Below, piece after piece: positions 39,314 through 49,477 of a DNA stretch of 64,000 nt. Under the pieces are notes generated by a model that was given only the letters and a program-made list of their open reading frames with translations, was not told where the DNA came from and did no database searches. Origin of the DNA: Allobosea sp. WAO (GTDB taxonomy: Bacteria; Pseudomonadota; Alphaproteobacteria; Rhizobiales; Beijerinckiaceae); assembly GCF_001509835.1 (NCBI RefSeq), contig NZ_JXTJ01000002.1, positions 90,451 to 154,450 of the forward strand, written 5' to 3'. Position 1 is the first letter of the stretch. Every line of letters starts with the position of its first letter. A program made the position numbers and the translations under genes.

Positions 39314-39338
39314 AACATCGGAGAACAGCGGAGGTTCC
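39314..39338 (-). promoter_or_regulatory. EcfG-like promoter for 39040-39288
   Basis: Minus strand GGAAC (39338-39334), 16 bases, TGTT (39317-39314), 25 bases before the start codon. Confidence 0.4.
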
Positions 39339-39391
39339 TTGCTGTCGACAGCGCTTGCCTTGAAAGGTGGCCTGATGCTGGAATGGCGCTC

Positions 39392-39601
39392 ATGGCAGAC
39401 AAACCCACTATCCAGATTTCGGTTGTTAGCGCCTCCCAGGTCACCGTCAGCGGCGATCCCGCCGAGGGAGCCTTGGTCAAACTGGAGACCGAAGCCGACG
39501 CCGACGTTGAACTCCTTCTGTCGCCGTCGGCGCTTGCTCAGCTCGAAGCTCTGCTCGCCCGTGCTGCGCAAGAACAGAGCAAACATCAGCCCCGTCAGTG
39601 A
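39392..39601 (+). CDS. Small hypothetical protein (69 aa)
   Basis: Begins MADKPTIQISVVSASQVTVS, with an acidic strand ALVKLETEADADVELLLSPS and a C-terminal helix ALAQLEALLARAAQEQSKH. The strand-strand-helix order and lack of hydrophobic core suggest a small single-domain protein. The start could be the ATG three codons upstream (39383). No family recognised. It runs opposite to 39040-39288, about 100 bases apart, so the two share a control region. Confidence 0.55.
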   Translation: MADKPTIQISVVSASQVTVSGDPAEGALVKLETEADADVELLLSPSALAQLEALLARAAQEQSKHQPRQ

Positions 39602-39860
39602 TCCGCCCCAACGCCTTCACCATGCTGGCTTTGAGCGCGTTTGTGGCAGCGTGGGCATGGGGCTGATGGCGGGGCCTGGCGATAAATTGCGCCTCTTCCT
39701 CCTCGCCGTGATACAGATTAGGCCTCTGTCGTTGTGACCCGCATCTTGGCGATCGAGGGGCCGGAGATGGTACGGCCCGTCTTCGGCTCAAGTTCAAGGG
39801 CGCGGCACCGAAGCGCTGCCTTCGCACTCGTCGACAGATGCGCAGACCAGCAGGCCGATC

Positions 39861-40109
39861 TTGGACATCAAAGTCACACGGACTCCTGAAGATGGGGAAT
39901 GGCTTCTCACCGACCTCCTGGGCCGGGCCATGGGACGGATTTCCGAACAGCCAGTAGGAACATTTCAAGTCGTCCCGCTTGGCAACGCCGTTGAAACGAT
40001 GGACGGCATGCGGCTCGGCCCGTTTCGGTCGTTGAACGATGCCCTCGCCGCGATCGAGCGATTCACCCGCGGCTCTTGCCAGAGGGCGCCTACACAGGAC
40101 GACCGTTAG
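39861..40109 (+). CDS. Small hypothetical protein (82 aa), TTG start
   Basis: Reads (M)DIKVTRTPEDGEWLLTDLLG, GRISEQPVGTFQVVPLGNAV and GMRLGPFRSLNDALAAIERFTRG. The 'GEWLLTDLLGR..GRI' and 'GP..SL..AL..IE..TRG.C' blocks look conserved and resemble uncharacterised Methylobacterium-type proteins I have seen; a beta-hairpin domain with a final helix. TTG start with a weak AGGCC SD. No domain name known to me. Confidence 0.58.
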   Translation: MDIKVTRTPEDGEWLLTDLLGRAMGRISEQPVGTFQVVPLGNAVETMDGMRLGPFRSLNDALAAIERFTRGSCQRAPTQDDR

Positions 40110-40426
40110 TCACGTTAACCATCCGCCTGCATTGCGCCACAAGCTGACCTTGGCACTTCGCCCGAAAGCGGATGCTGGCGGGTTTCAGGCGAGATCGGTT
40201 CCCAACCAAAAGCAGTCTCTGCCGAAAGCTCAGATCGAGCTCGGGCCGTCAGCATCCCACCTGATCCTGTCACGCGCGGACTTTGGACGCTGAGTCGATG
40301 GCTGCACCTCCGGGCCAAGAACGATCGGGGCGAATTCTCCCTGTAAGGTTCATGTCAGCTGGCGCGACCTATCCTCGTTACATCAGGAAGCGGACGGCTT
40401 CCCGGCACCTAACGAAGGAGATTGTC
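40110..40426. other. 317 bases without a supported gene
   Basis: Short frames only. Contains a 'CCCGAAAGCGGATG' stretch resembling the degenerate GAAAGC-type intergenic elements also seen near 52.1 and 55.4 kb. The last 60 bases are the leader of the GG-leader peptide gene. Confidence 0.35.
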
Positions 40427-40693
40427 ATGACGAACAGTTTCAACATCGCTGCCTCCCAGATCTCCGAGCGCAGCGCGCCGCTGAGCGACGACGTCCTCGA
40501 TGCTGTCAGCGGCGGCGGGCTGATCACCGGCGCTGTGGATCTCGTCGCCTCAGGGGTGAAGACGGGCATTCACTACGCTGCGAAAGGGGTCGGGATGTTC
40601 ATGGACGCCGATCAGGTCGGTGGCCGCTCCATGCACAACTTCCAGGACAGCGTTCCCGCCTTCGTCGACAAGATCGTCAACAAGATCATCTGA
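40427..40693 (+). CDS. Double-glycine leader peptide, bacteriocin-like (88 aa)
   Basis: SD AAGGAG 6 bases before ATG. Leader (residues 1-30) ends APLSDDVLDAVSGGG, matching the double-glycine consensus and very like LNDEALDSVSGGF of the peptide at 34787-35056. The mature part has GLITGAVDLVASGVKTGIHY and AAKGVGMFMDADQVGGRS, then FVDKIVNKII, an amphipathic, Gly-rich chain with no cysteine. Likely an exported antimicrobial or signalling peptide; the exporter is not in the window. A terminator follows at 40741. Confidence 0.62.
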   Translation: MTNSFNIAASQISERSAPLSDDVLDAVSGGGLITGAVDLVASGVKTGIHYAAKGVGMFMDADQVGGRSMHNFQDSVPAFVDKIVNKII

Positions 40694-40740
40694 GGCCGCT
40701 CTCGAGAGGTCACTCTGAACGCACACCTGAAACGACAAAT

Positions 40741-40769
40741 GGCCCCTGGCGCGAGCCAGTGGGGCCTTT
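40741..40769 (+). terminator. Terminator after the GG-leader peptide gene
   Basis: GGCCCCTGGC (40741-40750), GCGA loop, GCCAG, a two-base bulge and GGGCC (to 40766), then TTTA. About 48 bases after the stop. Confidence 0.65.
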
Positions 40770-40798
40770 AGTATACAGGTCCGCTAAAGCGTGCTGCC

Positions 40799-40840
40799 TC
40801 ACTTGCTCCAGCGCCCCTCGTATTTGAACTCGGACGCCGC
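40799..40840 (-). pseudogene. C-terminal remnant of a PRC-barrel gene
   Basis: The minus-strand frame ends ASEFKYEGRWSK and stop. The intact PRC-barrel protein (11961-12356) ends APQFKYEGRFAK and stop. Nothing upstream of this tail in the frame matches the family, so only about a dozen codons remain. Confidence 0.55.
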
Positions 40841-41018
40841 CCTCGGCGCATACATCTCCACAAGTCTGCGCGATTCAGTTTGGCCCTTGGTTATGCGCCA
40901 TGTTCGGAAGCAGGGCCATCTTCCAGCAGCGAACATGGACAGCCCCAAGCCGCGCGCTTGCGCCGCCGCGATTGCAGCTCGGTCAAACATCACATTGAAG
41001 GATGATTGAGTCGGCCGC

Positions 41019-41798
41019 CTACCTCGCGCGACTAGGGTAGTGGGACGAGAGGGCGCTAGCCAGGACCACGACGGTCGGCCGGAGGGATTCCGCCTTGTCG
41101 GTCGACCAGCGCTGGGGTGTCACGACGATATTGACGGCCGCTGTGACCTCACCGGTCGCATCGAAGACCGGCGCCGCGACCGTGATGTCGCCATCGAAGT
41201 TTTCGTTGATGACTAACACGGAACCTGAACTGCGGATCTGGTCGAGGCGGGCATGCAGCGCTTGGGCATCCATGATCGTGTTACTGGCCCGGCGGACGAA
41301 GTTGACCTGGCTGACGAGCGCTCGCCTCCGCTCATCGGGCAGGTAGGCGACGATGGACTGCCCCAGCCCGGATACGTGCCAGGGGAAGCTTGAGCCGAGG
41401 CCGACATTGGGGCTGACCACTTCGCGGCTTGGAATGCGGGCGACGAGGATAATCTCTTCGTCGTCCAGCACGCCGAGATTCACCGTCTCGCCGAGCTCCT
41501 TGTTGCAGTTCAGCATGTAGGGCGTCGCGCGCTCGATCAGCGGGTTGCCGCGCAGGAAGCTCGAGCCCAGATGCAGCATCCGGGCAGTCAGGCTGTAGCG
41601 TCTGGTGATCGGATCCTTCAGCAGATAGCCCATGGCGACGAGGGTCGAGAGGAAGCGCTGGGCCGCGGTCTTCTCGATTCCGGTGCGCTCGACGAGCTGC
41701 GTCAGGCCGAGCGTCTGCTCGCCCTGATCGAACGCCGCCAGAATCAGCAGGCCCCTTTCCAGCGAGGTGCTGAAGAGTTTCGGGCGCGTCTCAGTCAT
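41019..41798 (-). CDS. IclR-family transcriptional regulator (259 aa)
   Basis: ATG at 41798 with SD AGGAGCAG. N-terminal winged helix (SLERGLLILAAFDQGEQTLGLTQLVERTGIEKTAAQRFLSTLVAMGYL) and C-terminal GAF-like effector domain (ETVNLGVLDDEEIILVARIPS, FPWHVSGLGQSIVAYL, SVLVINENFDGDITVAAPVFDATGEVTAAVNI). Divergent from the long catabolic operon that starts at 42003; the 204-base gap should hold the operator. IclR proteins usually bind a pathway intermediate and repress or activate the adjacent operon. Confidence 0.92.
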   Translation of the reverse strand: MTETRPKLFSTSLERGLLILAAFDQGEQTLGLTQLVERTGIEKTAAQRFLSTLVAMGYLLKDPITRRYSLTARMLHLGSSFLRGNPLIERATPYMLNCNKELGETVNLGVLDDEEIILVARIPSREVVSPNVGLGSSFPWHVSGLGQSIVAYLPDERRRALVSQVNFVRRASNTIMDAQALHARLDQIRSSGSVLVINENFDGDITVAAPVFDATGEVTAAVNIVVTPQRWSTDKAESLRPTVVVLASALSSHYPSRAR

Positions 41799-42002
41799 CT
41801 GCTCCTGCCTTCCGGTTTCGCACATCGCTGCTGCCGGGAGCGCGGCATCGCGCTTCTCCCGCTGGCCGCAGTCACCTTCTTCCGACGAACAGCCCGCAGC
41901 ACGCCCCGGTGAATCTCGTCACAGGTTCGAAGCGGATTGACAACCTCCGTCGTCAGCGCAACAGTCTATCATCTTTCACACTTCAGTATCAATTATCGCA
42001 AC

Positions 42003-43451
<1,449 letters not shown>

Positions 43452-43510
43452 CGCCAACCGATCGCCTGCCCAACGATTACCTGCCCGAATTCGCAACAAG
43501 GACGCCGAAC

Positions 43511-44527
43511 ATGCGGCCCAACATCCTCCTGATCCACCCGACCATCCGTCCCGTAGGCGTCGATATCTTGAAAGCACGGGCCGAGATCACACTCGCGCCC
43601 GATGGCGGCGAGGACACGCTGGTCGAGCAGCTCAACGCCTCCGCCGCCGATGCGATCATCGTGCGGGTGGAAGCCGCGACGCGCCGCATGTTTGCCGAAG
43701 CGCCCGCGCTCAAGGTGGTCGGGATGCACGGCGTCGGCACGGACGCGATCGACCTGGAGGCGGCGACGGAGCACGGGATCGTCGTGCTCAACACGCCCTT
43801 CGTCAATTTCAAGTCGACCTCGGAGCACGCGCTGGCGCTGCTGATGGCGGTGACCAAGAACATCATGTCCGGCGACCGCGCCGTGCGCGACGGGCGCTTC
43901 ACGGAGTTCCGCAACAGCCAGCTGCCGATGGAGCTGGAGGGGCGCTCGCTGTTCGTGATCGGCCTCGGGCGGATTGGCTCCGAGATGGCGCGCAAGTGCC
44001 TGGCGGCCTTTGGCATGCGCGTCATGAGCTATGACCCGGCCTATGACGAAGCCGCCATGGCGGCGCGCGGCATCGAGCGCGTCTCCTTCGAGCAGGGCCT
44101 GGCCGAAGCCGATTTCGTCACGGTGCATGTGCCGCTCAAGGCCGATACGCGCGGCATGATGAACGCGGCCGCCTTCGCGCGGATGAAGCCGGGCAGCGTC
44201 TTCATCAATGCCTCGCGCGGGCCCGTCGTCGTGCAGAGCGCCCTGATCGAAGCGCTGCGCTTGGGCCATCTGCTCGGAGCGGGCCTCGATGTGCTCGATC
44301 CCGAGCCGGTGCCGGCGGACGACCCGATCAATGCGGCGCCGAACCTGGTCCTTTCTCCACATTATGCCGGCGACACCGTCGCTGCCCGGGCACGCTGCTC
44401 CGAGACGATCGCCGGCAGCGTGCTCGAGGCGCTGGCGGGCGGCGAGCTTGCCGGTGTCGTCAATCCGGACGTGCTGACCCGGCCGAATTACCGCCTCGGC
44501 AAGGCTCTTTCGCAAGCCGGCAAGTGA
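43511..44527 (+). CDS. NAD(P)-dependent D-isomer-specific 2-hydroxyacid dehydrogenase (338 aa)
   Basis: Two Rossmann-type halves. NAD-binding motif GLGRIGSEMARKC; catalytic Arg in NASRGPVV, Glu in DVLDPEPVP and His in LSPHYAGDT, as in D-3-phosphoglycerate and hydroxypyruvate reductases. Interconverts a 2-oxoacid and a D-2-hydroxyacid. Together with the FAD enzyme upstream and the FMN oxidase at the end of the operon, both D- and L-hydroxyacids can be handled. 59 bases after the previous gene. Confidence 0.92.
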   Translation: MRPNILLIHPTIRPVGVDILKARAEITLAPDGGEDTLVEQLNASAADAIIVRVEAATRRMFAEAPALKVVGMHGVGTDAIDLEAATEHGIVVLNTPFVNFKSTSEHALALLMAVTKNIMSGDRAVRDGRFTEFRNSQLPMELEGRSLFVIGLGRIGSEMARKCLAAFGMRVMSYDPAYDEAAMAARGIERVSFEQGLAEADFVTVHVPLKADTRGMMNAAAFARMKPGSVFINASRGPVVVQSALIEALRLGHLLGAGLDVLDPEPVPADDPINAAPNLVLSPHYAGDTVAARARCSETIAGSVLEALAGGELAGVVNPDVLTRPNYRLGKALSQAGK

Positions 44528-44564
44528 TTTCGCCGCGCTGCAGCCCGGCCCGCCACGGACACAG

Positions 44565-45362
44565 ATGATGAAGAACTACAGAAATCCGCTCCGCCAGAAG
44601 CTCGCCCAAGGCAAGACCGCCTTCGGGCTCTGGGTGACGCTGGCGACGGCGACGATGACGGAGCTGGCGATCGAGGCGGGGCTCGACTGGGTCTGCATCG
44701 ACATGGAGCATGGTGCGACCGACTATCGCGACATCGTCGAGCACGCTCGGGCGGCGCGTGGCAGCGACCTCGCTGTGCTCGTGCGCGTGCCGTCGATCGC
44801 CATCGACTCGATCAAGCGCTGCCTCGACCTCGGAGCGGACGGGATCGTGGTGCCGCTCGTGCGCTCGGCGCGCGATGTCGAGGCGGCGCTGGACTTCGCC
44901 CGCTACCCGCTGGCCGGCAAGCGCGGGCTTGGCGGCGAGCGGGCTCAACGCTGGGGTCTGCGCGTCGAAGAGTACATCGCGACCGCCAATGACGAGATTA
45001 TGGTCATTCCGATGATCGAGACCGCCGATGCGGCCGCGGCGATCGACGAGATCTTCGCTGTCCCGGGCCTCGACTTCGCCTTTGTCGGCCCGGGCGACCT
45101 GTCCGCCAGCCTCGGGCATATCGGGTCCTGGGAAGGTCCAGGCGTCGCGGAGACGATCGCGCAGATCGTCGCCAGCGCCGGCGCGGCCAACATCACGCTC
45201 GGGACCTATGGTGTCGGACCGAACGACATCCGCTCGCGCTGCGAGCAGGGCTTCCGCTTTCTCGCGATCGGCTCCGATGCCGCGATGCTGGCCAACCGGA
45301 TCGGCAGCGAGCTCTCATCGATCCGCAACCTGATGCCGGCGCTTGGCCGGCAGATTGCCTGA
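44565..45362 (+). CDS. HpcH/HpaI aldolase-family protein (265 aa)
   Basis: TIM-barrel class II aldolase for 2-keto-3-deoxy sugar acids or 4-hydroxy-2-oxo acids. Motifs: FGLWVTLATATMTELA, DWVCIDMEHGATD, ADGIVVPLVRSA, the GGERAQRWGL loop, MIETADAAAAIDEI (metal-binding Glu) and FAFVGPGDLSASLG (metal-binding Asp). Splits a hydroxy-oxoacid into pyruvate plus an aldehyde or oxo compound. Its neighbours (dehydrogenases, RraA-type lyases) point to a pathway whose intermediate is such a 4-hydroxy-2-oxoacid. Confidence 0.92.
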   Translation: MMKNYRNPLRQKLAQGKTAFGLWVTLATATMTELAIEAGLDWVCIDMEHGATDYRDIVEHARAARGSDLAVLVRVPSIAIDSIKRCLDLGADGIVVPLVRSARDVEAALDFARYPLAGKRGLGGERAQRWGLRVEEYIATANDEIMVIPMIETADAAAAIDEIFAVPGLDFAFVGPGDLSASLGHIGSWEGPGVAETIAQIVASAGAANITLGTYGVGPNDIRSRCEQGFRFLAIGSDAAMLANRIGSELSSIRNLMPALGRQIA

Positions 45363-45371
45363 GGTGGCGGC

Positions 45372-46490
45372 ATGACAGACCTCACACTGCAACAGAACGC
45401 TGGCACGCCCCCCAAGCTCGTCGTCTCGGGGCTGCACAAGACCTATGGCGCCACGGTGGCACTGCATCCGACCGATCTCACGCTCCGCTCGGGCGAGTTC
45501 ATGACGCTGCTCGGCCCCTCCGGCTCGGGCAAGACGACGCTGCTGATGATGGTCGCCGGCCTGTTGCAGGCCGATGGCGGCGAGCTCTCGATCGATGGCC
45601 ACAAGGCGACCTACGCGCCGCCCTGGGAGCGCGGCATCGGCATGGTCTTCCAGAACTATGCCCTGTTCCCGCACCTCACCGTGTTCGAGAACATCGCCTT
45701 TCCGCTGCGGATGCGGCGCATGCCGGAGGCCGAGATCCGGCGCGAAGTCGCTCGCGTCCTCGAGATCGTGCAACTGCCGCATACGGCGCAGCGCCAGCCG
45801 CGGGCGCTCTCGGGCGGCCAACAGCAGCGCATCGCGCTCGCCCGCTGCTTCGTCTTCAAGCCGAGCTTCATCCTGATGGACGAGCCGCTTGGCGCGCTCG
45901 ACAAGAAGCTGCGCGACCAGCTGCAGCTCGAGATTAAGCATCTGCACAAATCGCTCGGCATCACGATCCTCTACGTCACGCACGACCAGGAGGAAGCGCT
46001 GACGATGTCGGACCGCATCTGCCTGATGAACGGCGGACGCATCGAGCAGCTGGGCACGCCGGCTGAGCTGTATTTTGAGCCGGCCACGGTCTTCGCCGCG
46101 GACTTCCTGGGGGAATCGAACTTCCTCGAAGGCAAGGTTCGCTCGAATTCGCCGGACGGCCTCGTGATCGATGCCGTCGGCGGCGCGATCAGCGGTGCCG
46201 GGAACTTCGCGGCGGGCTCGGCGGTCAAGGTCATGGTGCGGCCCGAAAGCGTCCGCGCGGCGCTGAAACCGGTCGAAGGCTGGAACGCCGTGCCCGGCAC
46301 GGTGCGGGAAACGATCTTCGTGGGCGGCGTCACCCGCCACTACATCGAGCTCGCCGATGGCGGCACCGTCGTCGCGCTTGAGCTGACAGACCGCAGGACG
46401 CAGCCGGCCGATCCCGGCCGCGAGGTCTTCGCGACCTGGCCGGTTTCGGCGACGGTCGTGCTGGCTGCAGAGAAGGGCAAGATGCCATGA
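45372..46490 (+). CDS. ABC transporter ATP-binding protein, PotA-like (372 aa)
   Basis: Importer ATPase with Walker A GPSGSGKTT, Q-loop QNYALFPHLTV, signature LSGGQQQR, Walker B ILMDEPLGALD, H-loop THDQEEAL and a C-terminal TOBE domain (from about 280). Belongs to the polyamine/opine/Fe (PotA/FbpC) group. The 9-base gap from the aldolase and the 4-base overlap with the permease gene show that the importer and the enzymes are one operon. Confidence 0.93.
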   Translation: MTDLTLQQNAGTPPKLVVSGLHKTYGATVALHPTDLTLRSGEFMTLLGPSGSGKTTLLMMVAGLLQADGGELSIDGHKATYAPPWERGIGMVFQNYALFPHLTVFENIAFPLRMRRMPEAEIRREVARVLEIVQLPHTAQRQPRALSGGQQQRIALARCFVFKPSFILMDEPLGALDKKLRDQLQLEIKHLHKSLGITILYVTHDQEEALTMSDRICLMNGGRIEQLGTPAELYFEPATVFAADFLGESNFLEGKVRSNSPDGLVIDAVGGAISGAGNFAAGSAVKVMVRPESVRAALKPVEGWNAVPGTVRETIFVGGVTRHYIELADGGTVVALELTDRRTQPADPGREVFATWPVSATVVLAAEKGKMP

Positions 46491-48286
46491 GCCTCGCCGC
46501 TTCCTCGCGGGGCGCCGGCCGGCCGAGCCGGCTGCGGCAGTTCACTGGGCGCTGGGGCAAGCTGGCTCCGGTGCTGTTCTTCCTGCTGCTGCTGATCCTC
46601 TATCCCGTCGGCAAGCTGCTCTCGCTGAGCTTCCAGGGGCCCGGCGGTGTCTTCAGCCTGCAGGCCTATGAGCGCCTGTTCGCCTCGTCCGTCTACGTCC
46701 AGGTCATGGTCGTGACGCTCAAAATCTCGTTCTGGACGACGCTGGCGACGGTAGTGATCAGCTATCCGGTGGCACGCGCCATCGCGCGTCTGCCCGGAGC
46801 GACCCGCAACCGCCTGATGTTCTGGGTCCAGCTCTCGTTCTGGTGCAGTTTCCTGATCCGTACCTTCGGCTGGATGGTGCTGCTGAACCGCAACGGCTTC
46901 ATCAGCCAGACCCTGCAGTACCTGCAGATCGTCGACGGGCCGATCGACCTTCTCTATTCGGCGCCCAGCGTCATCGTCGGCATGACCCATGCCATGGTTC
47001 CGCTCTGCATCCTGACCATGGTGCCGGTGATGGAGGGAATCGACGAGAACCTCTCCAAGGCCGGGATGACGCTCGGCGGCCGCCCGGGCAGCGTGTTCTG
47101 GCGAGTCTATTTCCCGCTTTCGCTGCCGGGCGTGACGGCAGGAGCCCTGCTCGTCTTCATCACCTCGCTCGGCTTCTTCATCGTGCCGGCCTTCCTCGGC
47201 TCGCGCCACGAGACGATGATCACGCAGCTGATCATCGAGCAGGTGCAAGAATATCTGAACTGGGGTTTCGCCGGCGCGCTTTCTCTGCTGCTGCTCGTCG
47301 CCGCACTGGTCATCTTCACGATCTATGACCGGCTGCTCGGCATCTCGACGCTGACCGGCAGCAGCGATCGCGGCGTGAAGGCAGGGGCAGGCCCGGGCTG
47401 GGCTGGCCTGATCGGCCTCAAGATCTGTGCCGGGCTCGGCCATGTCTCGGATATGCTGTTCAGCGCCATTGACCGCATCTTCGGCAATCGCGGGGCCGGG
47501 AAGCCGCGTCGCAGCGGAGCGGGGTTGGAATGGGCCGTCGTGCTCGCGATCCTGGCCTTCCTGATCCTGCCGGCCCTGATCATGGTGCCGGTCTCCTTCA
47601 CCGCTGGCTCGCGTATCAACTGGCCGCCCGAGGGGTTCAGCCTGCGCTGGTACCAGGGGTTGCTGGATTCGCCGGTCTGGCTGCAGGCCGCGACCCGTTC
47701 GGTGATCGTCGCGCTGGGCGCCGCCACGCTGGCGATGCTGATCGGCACGCCGGCAGCCTTCGCGATCGCGCGCCAGAAGCTGCCCGGGCGTACCCTGATC
47801 CTGGCGCTGGTGCTCTCGCCGCTGATCATCCCGCGCATGGTGATCGCGGTCGCGCTGTTCTACTTCTACGCGCAGATCGGCCTGGTCGGCAGCTATGCGG
47901 GCCTGATCGTCGGCCACGCCGTGCTGGCGATCCCCTATGTCGTGATCACCGTCATGGCGGTGCTGAAGTCCTACGACACCCGCTACGATCAGGCGGCCTG
48001 GAATCTCGGGGCGCGGCCGACCCAGACGCTGCGCTTCATCACGCTGCCGCTGATCAAGGGCGGGCTGATCTCGGCCTTCCTGTTCGCGCTGATCACTTCC
48101 TTCGACGAGCTCACCATCGCGCTGTTCGTGACCGGCGGGCTGACCACAACCCTGCCCAAGCAGATGTGGGACGACGCGATCAACGTCGCGACACCGATCC
48201 TCGCGGCGGCGTCGACGCTGCTTCTCGTCTTCGTCGCGGTGATCACCCTGCTGATCCACCGCCTGCAGACCAAAGAGCAAAAATGA
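46487..48286 (+). CDS. Fused double ABC permease (PotB-PotC type, 599 aa)
   Basis: Two permease domains in one chain. Domain 1 (about 20-285): six helices with EAA-loop ENLSKAGMTLGGRPGSVFWRVYFPLSLPG. A linker of about 55 residues (GISTLTGSSDRGVKAG) leads to domain 2 (about 345-599) with EAA-loop RYDQAAWNLGARPTQTLRFITLPLIKGG. Normally these are PotB and PotC separate proteins; the fusion is uncommon and fixes 1:1 stoichiometry. It forms the inner-membrane channel with the ATPase upstream and the binding protein downstream. Confidence 0.9.
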   Translation: MSLAASSRGAGRPSRLRQFTGRWGKLAPVLFFLLLLILYPVGKLLSLSFQGPGGVFSLQAYERLFASSVYVQVMVVTLKISFWTTLATVVISYPVARAIARLPGATRNRLMFWVQLSFWCSFLIRTFGWMVLLNRNGFISQTLQYLQIVDGPIDLLYSAPSVIVGMTHAMVPLCILTMVPVMEGIDENLSKAGMTLGGRPGSVFWRVYFPLSLPGVTAGALLVFITSLGFFIVPAFLGSRHETMITQLIIEQVQEYLNWGFAGALSLLLLVAALVIFTIYDRLLGISTLTGSSDRGVKAGAGPGWAGLIGLKICAGLGHVSDMLFSAIDRIFGNRGAGKPRRSGAGLEWAVVLAILAFLILPALIMVPVSFTAGSRINWPPEGFSLRWYQGLLDSPVWLQAATRSVIVALGAATLAMLIGTPAAFAIARQKLPGRTLILALVLSPLIIPRMVIAVALFYFYAQIGLVGSYAGLIVGHAVLAIPYVVITVMAVLKSYDTRYDQAAWNLGARPTQTLRFITLPLIKGGLISAFLFALITSFDELTIALFVTGGLTTTLPKQMWDDAINVATPILAAASTLLLVFVAVITLLIHRLQTKEQK

Positions 48287-48353
48287 ATCGAGCAACACTC
48301 GATCCCTGAACATCGACCACTCGCCAGAAGAACAGGACATTGGGGATATCATC

Positions 48354-49427
48354 ATGAGCGATACCAGGAAGTCGGCCATCTCCCGCAGAACGCTGCTGAT
48401 CGGCGCCAGCGCCGGCGCCGTCGCGGCTCCGAGCATCTGGACCAGCGCCCGCGCTCAGACCAAGCGGCTCATTGTCCGCACGCCGGGTGGCCCCACCGCG
48501 GAGGCGATGAAGAAGGCCTATTACGAGCCCTTCCAGGCCGCGACCGGCATCGAGATTGTGCCTGCGACCTCGAACAACGAGCCGGTCAGCCAGATCAAGG
48601 CCATCGTCGAGTCGAAGTCCAAGACCTGGGACATGGCGGCCTCGCTTTCGCGCGCCTCCATTCGCCAGCTGCTCAAGGATGGCGACTTCCTGATGAAGCA
48701 CGGGCTCGACAACGAGGCGGTGGTGAAGGAGATCCCGGTTGGCTTCCGCAACGAATACGCGATCGGCCACGGCGTCTACGCGACGCCGCTGACCTACCGG
48801 AAGGACAAGTTCAAGGAGCCGCCGAAGAACTGGAAGGACTTCTTCGACGTGAAGGCGTTCCCGGGCCGCCGCGCCATGCGCAAGAACCCGGTCGAGACGC
48901 TCGAGATCGCTCTCTTCGCCGACGGCGTCGCGCCGAAGGATATCTATCCGCTCGACCTCGACCGCGCCTTCAAGTCGCTCGACCGCATCAAGCCGCATGT
49001 CGCCCATTGGTGGACCAGCCCGGTCCAGGCCATTCAGCTGATCACCAATGGGGAGGTCGACATGGTGCCGGTCTGGTCGAATTTCCCCACGGCTGCCGCC
49101 GAGCAGGGGGCGCCGCTCTCGCTCGCCTGGGAGAACAATATCTGGGGCACGGACATGTTCACGATCCTCAAGGGGACCGAGAATTTCGAGACGTGCCGGC
49201 AATTCATCCTGTTCTGCCTGCAGGGCGAACGTCAGGCCGGCGTCGGCCGCCAGGTGGCGATCGCGCCGACAAATCCGAACGCTTTCAAGTTCATCACCCC
49301 AGAGCGCGCCACCGTTCTCGCAACCAACCCCGCCTATCAGGCGACCGGAATCGAGATCAACGACGAGTTCTGGGCGGCCAATCGCGACGCGATCGCCGAC
49401 CGCTTCAACAAGTGGCTGCTGAGCTAA
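48354..49427 (+). CDS. Extracellular solute-binding protein of the ABC importer (357 aa)
   Basis: Tat signal peptide with twin arginines (SRRTLLIGASAGAVAAPSIW), mature part about 325 residues of the periplasmic binding protein fold (family 1/PotD type): VRTPGGPTAEAMKKAYYEPFQAATGIEI, then NEYAIGHGVYATPLTYRKDKFKEPPKNWKDFFD, ALFADGV and NGEVDMVPVWSNFPTAAAEQGAPLS. It delivers the substrate to the fused permease. The substrate cannot be assigned; the PotD-like group binds polyamines, opines or Fe, but the operon enzymes suggest an organic acid. Confidence 0.92.
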   Translation: MSDTRKSAISRRTLLIGASAGAVAAPSIWTSARAQTKRLIVRTPGGPTAEAMKKAYYEPFQAATGIEIVPATSNNEPVSQIKAIVESKSKTWDMAASLSRASIRQLLKDGDFLMKHGLDNEAVVKEIPVGFRNEYAIGHGVYATPLTYRKDKFKEPPKNWKDFFDVKAFPGRRAMRKNPVETLEIALFADGVAPKDIYPLDLDRAFKSLDRIKPHVAHWWTSPVQAIQLITNGEVDMVPVWSNFPTAAAEQGAPLSLAWENNIWGTDMFTILKGTENFETCRQFILFCLQGERQAGVGRQVAIAPTNPNAFKFITPERATVLATNPAYQATGIEINDEFWAANRDAIADRFNKWLLS

Positions 49428-49477
49428 TTCACTCCGTCCGCGGCCTCTCGCGCCGCGGGCTCCTTCCTACCGGGACG

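Noticed and set aside
41937..41990. TTGACA near 41937 as a sigma-70 -35 for the catabolic operon
   Set aside because: No convincing -10 at 16-18 bases; the AT-rich TATCAT lies too far (24 bases).
46340..48436. Open minus-strand frame of 698 codons opposite the fused permease
   Set aside because: Antisense shadow: the product is a repetitive Arg/Asp/Gln/His-rich string with no domain, while the plus strand encodes a clear double permease with two EAA loops.
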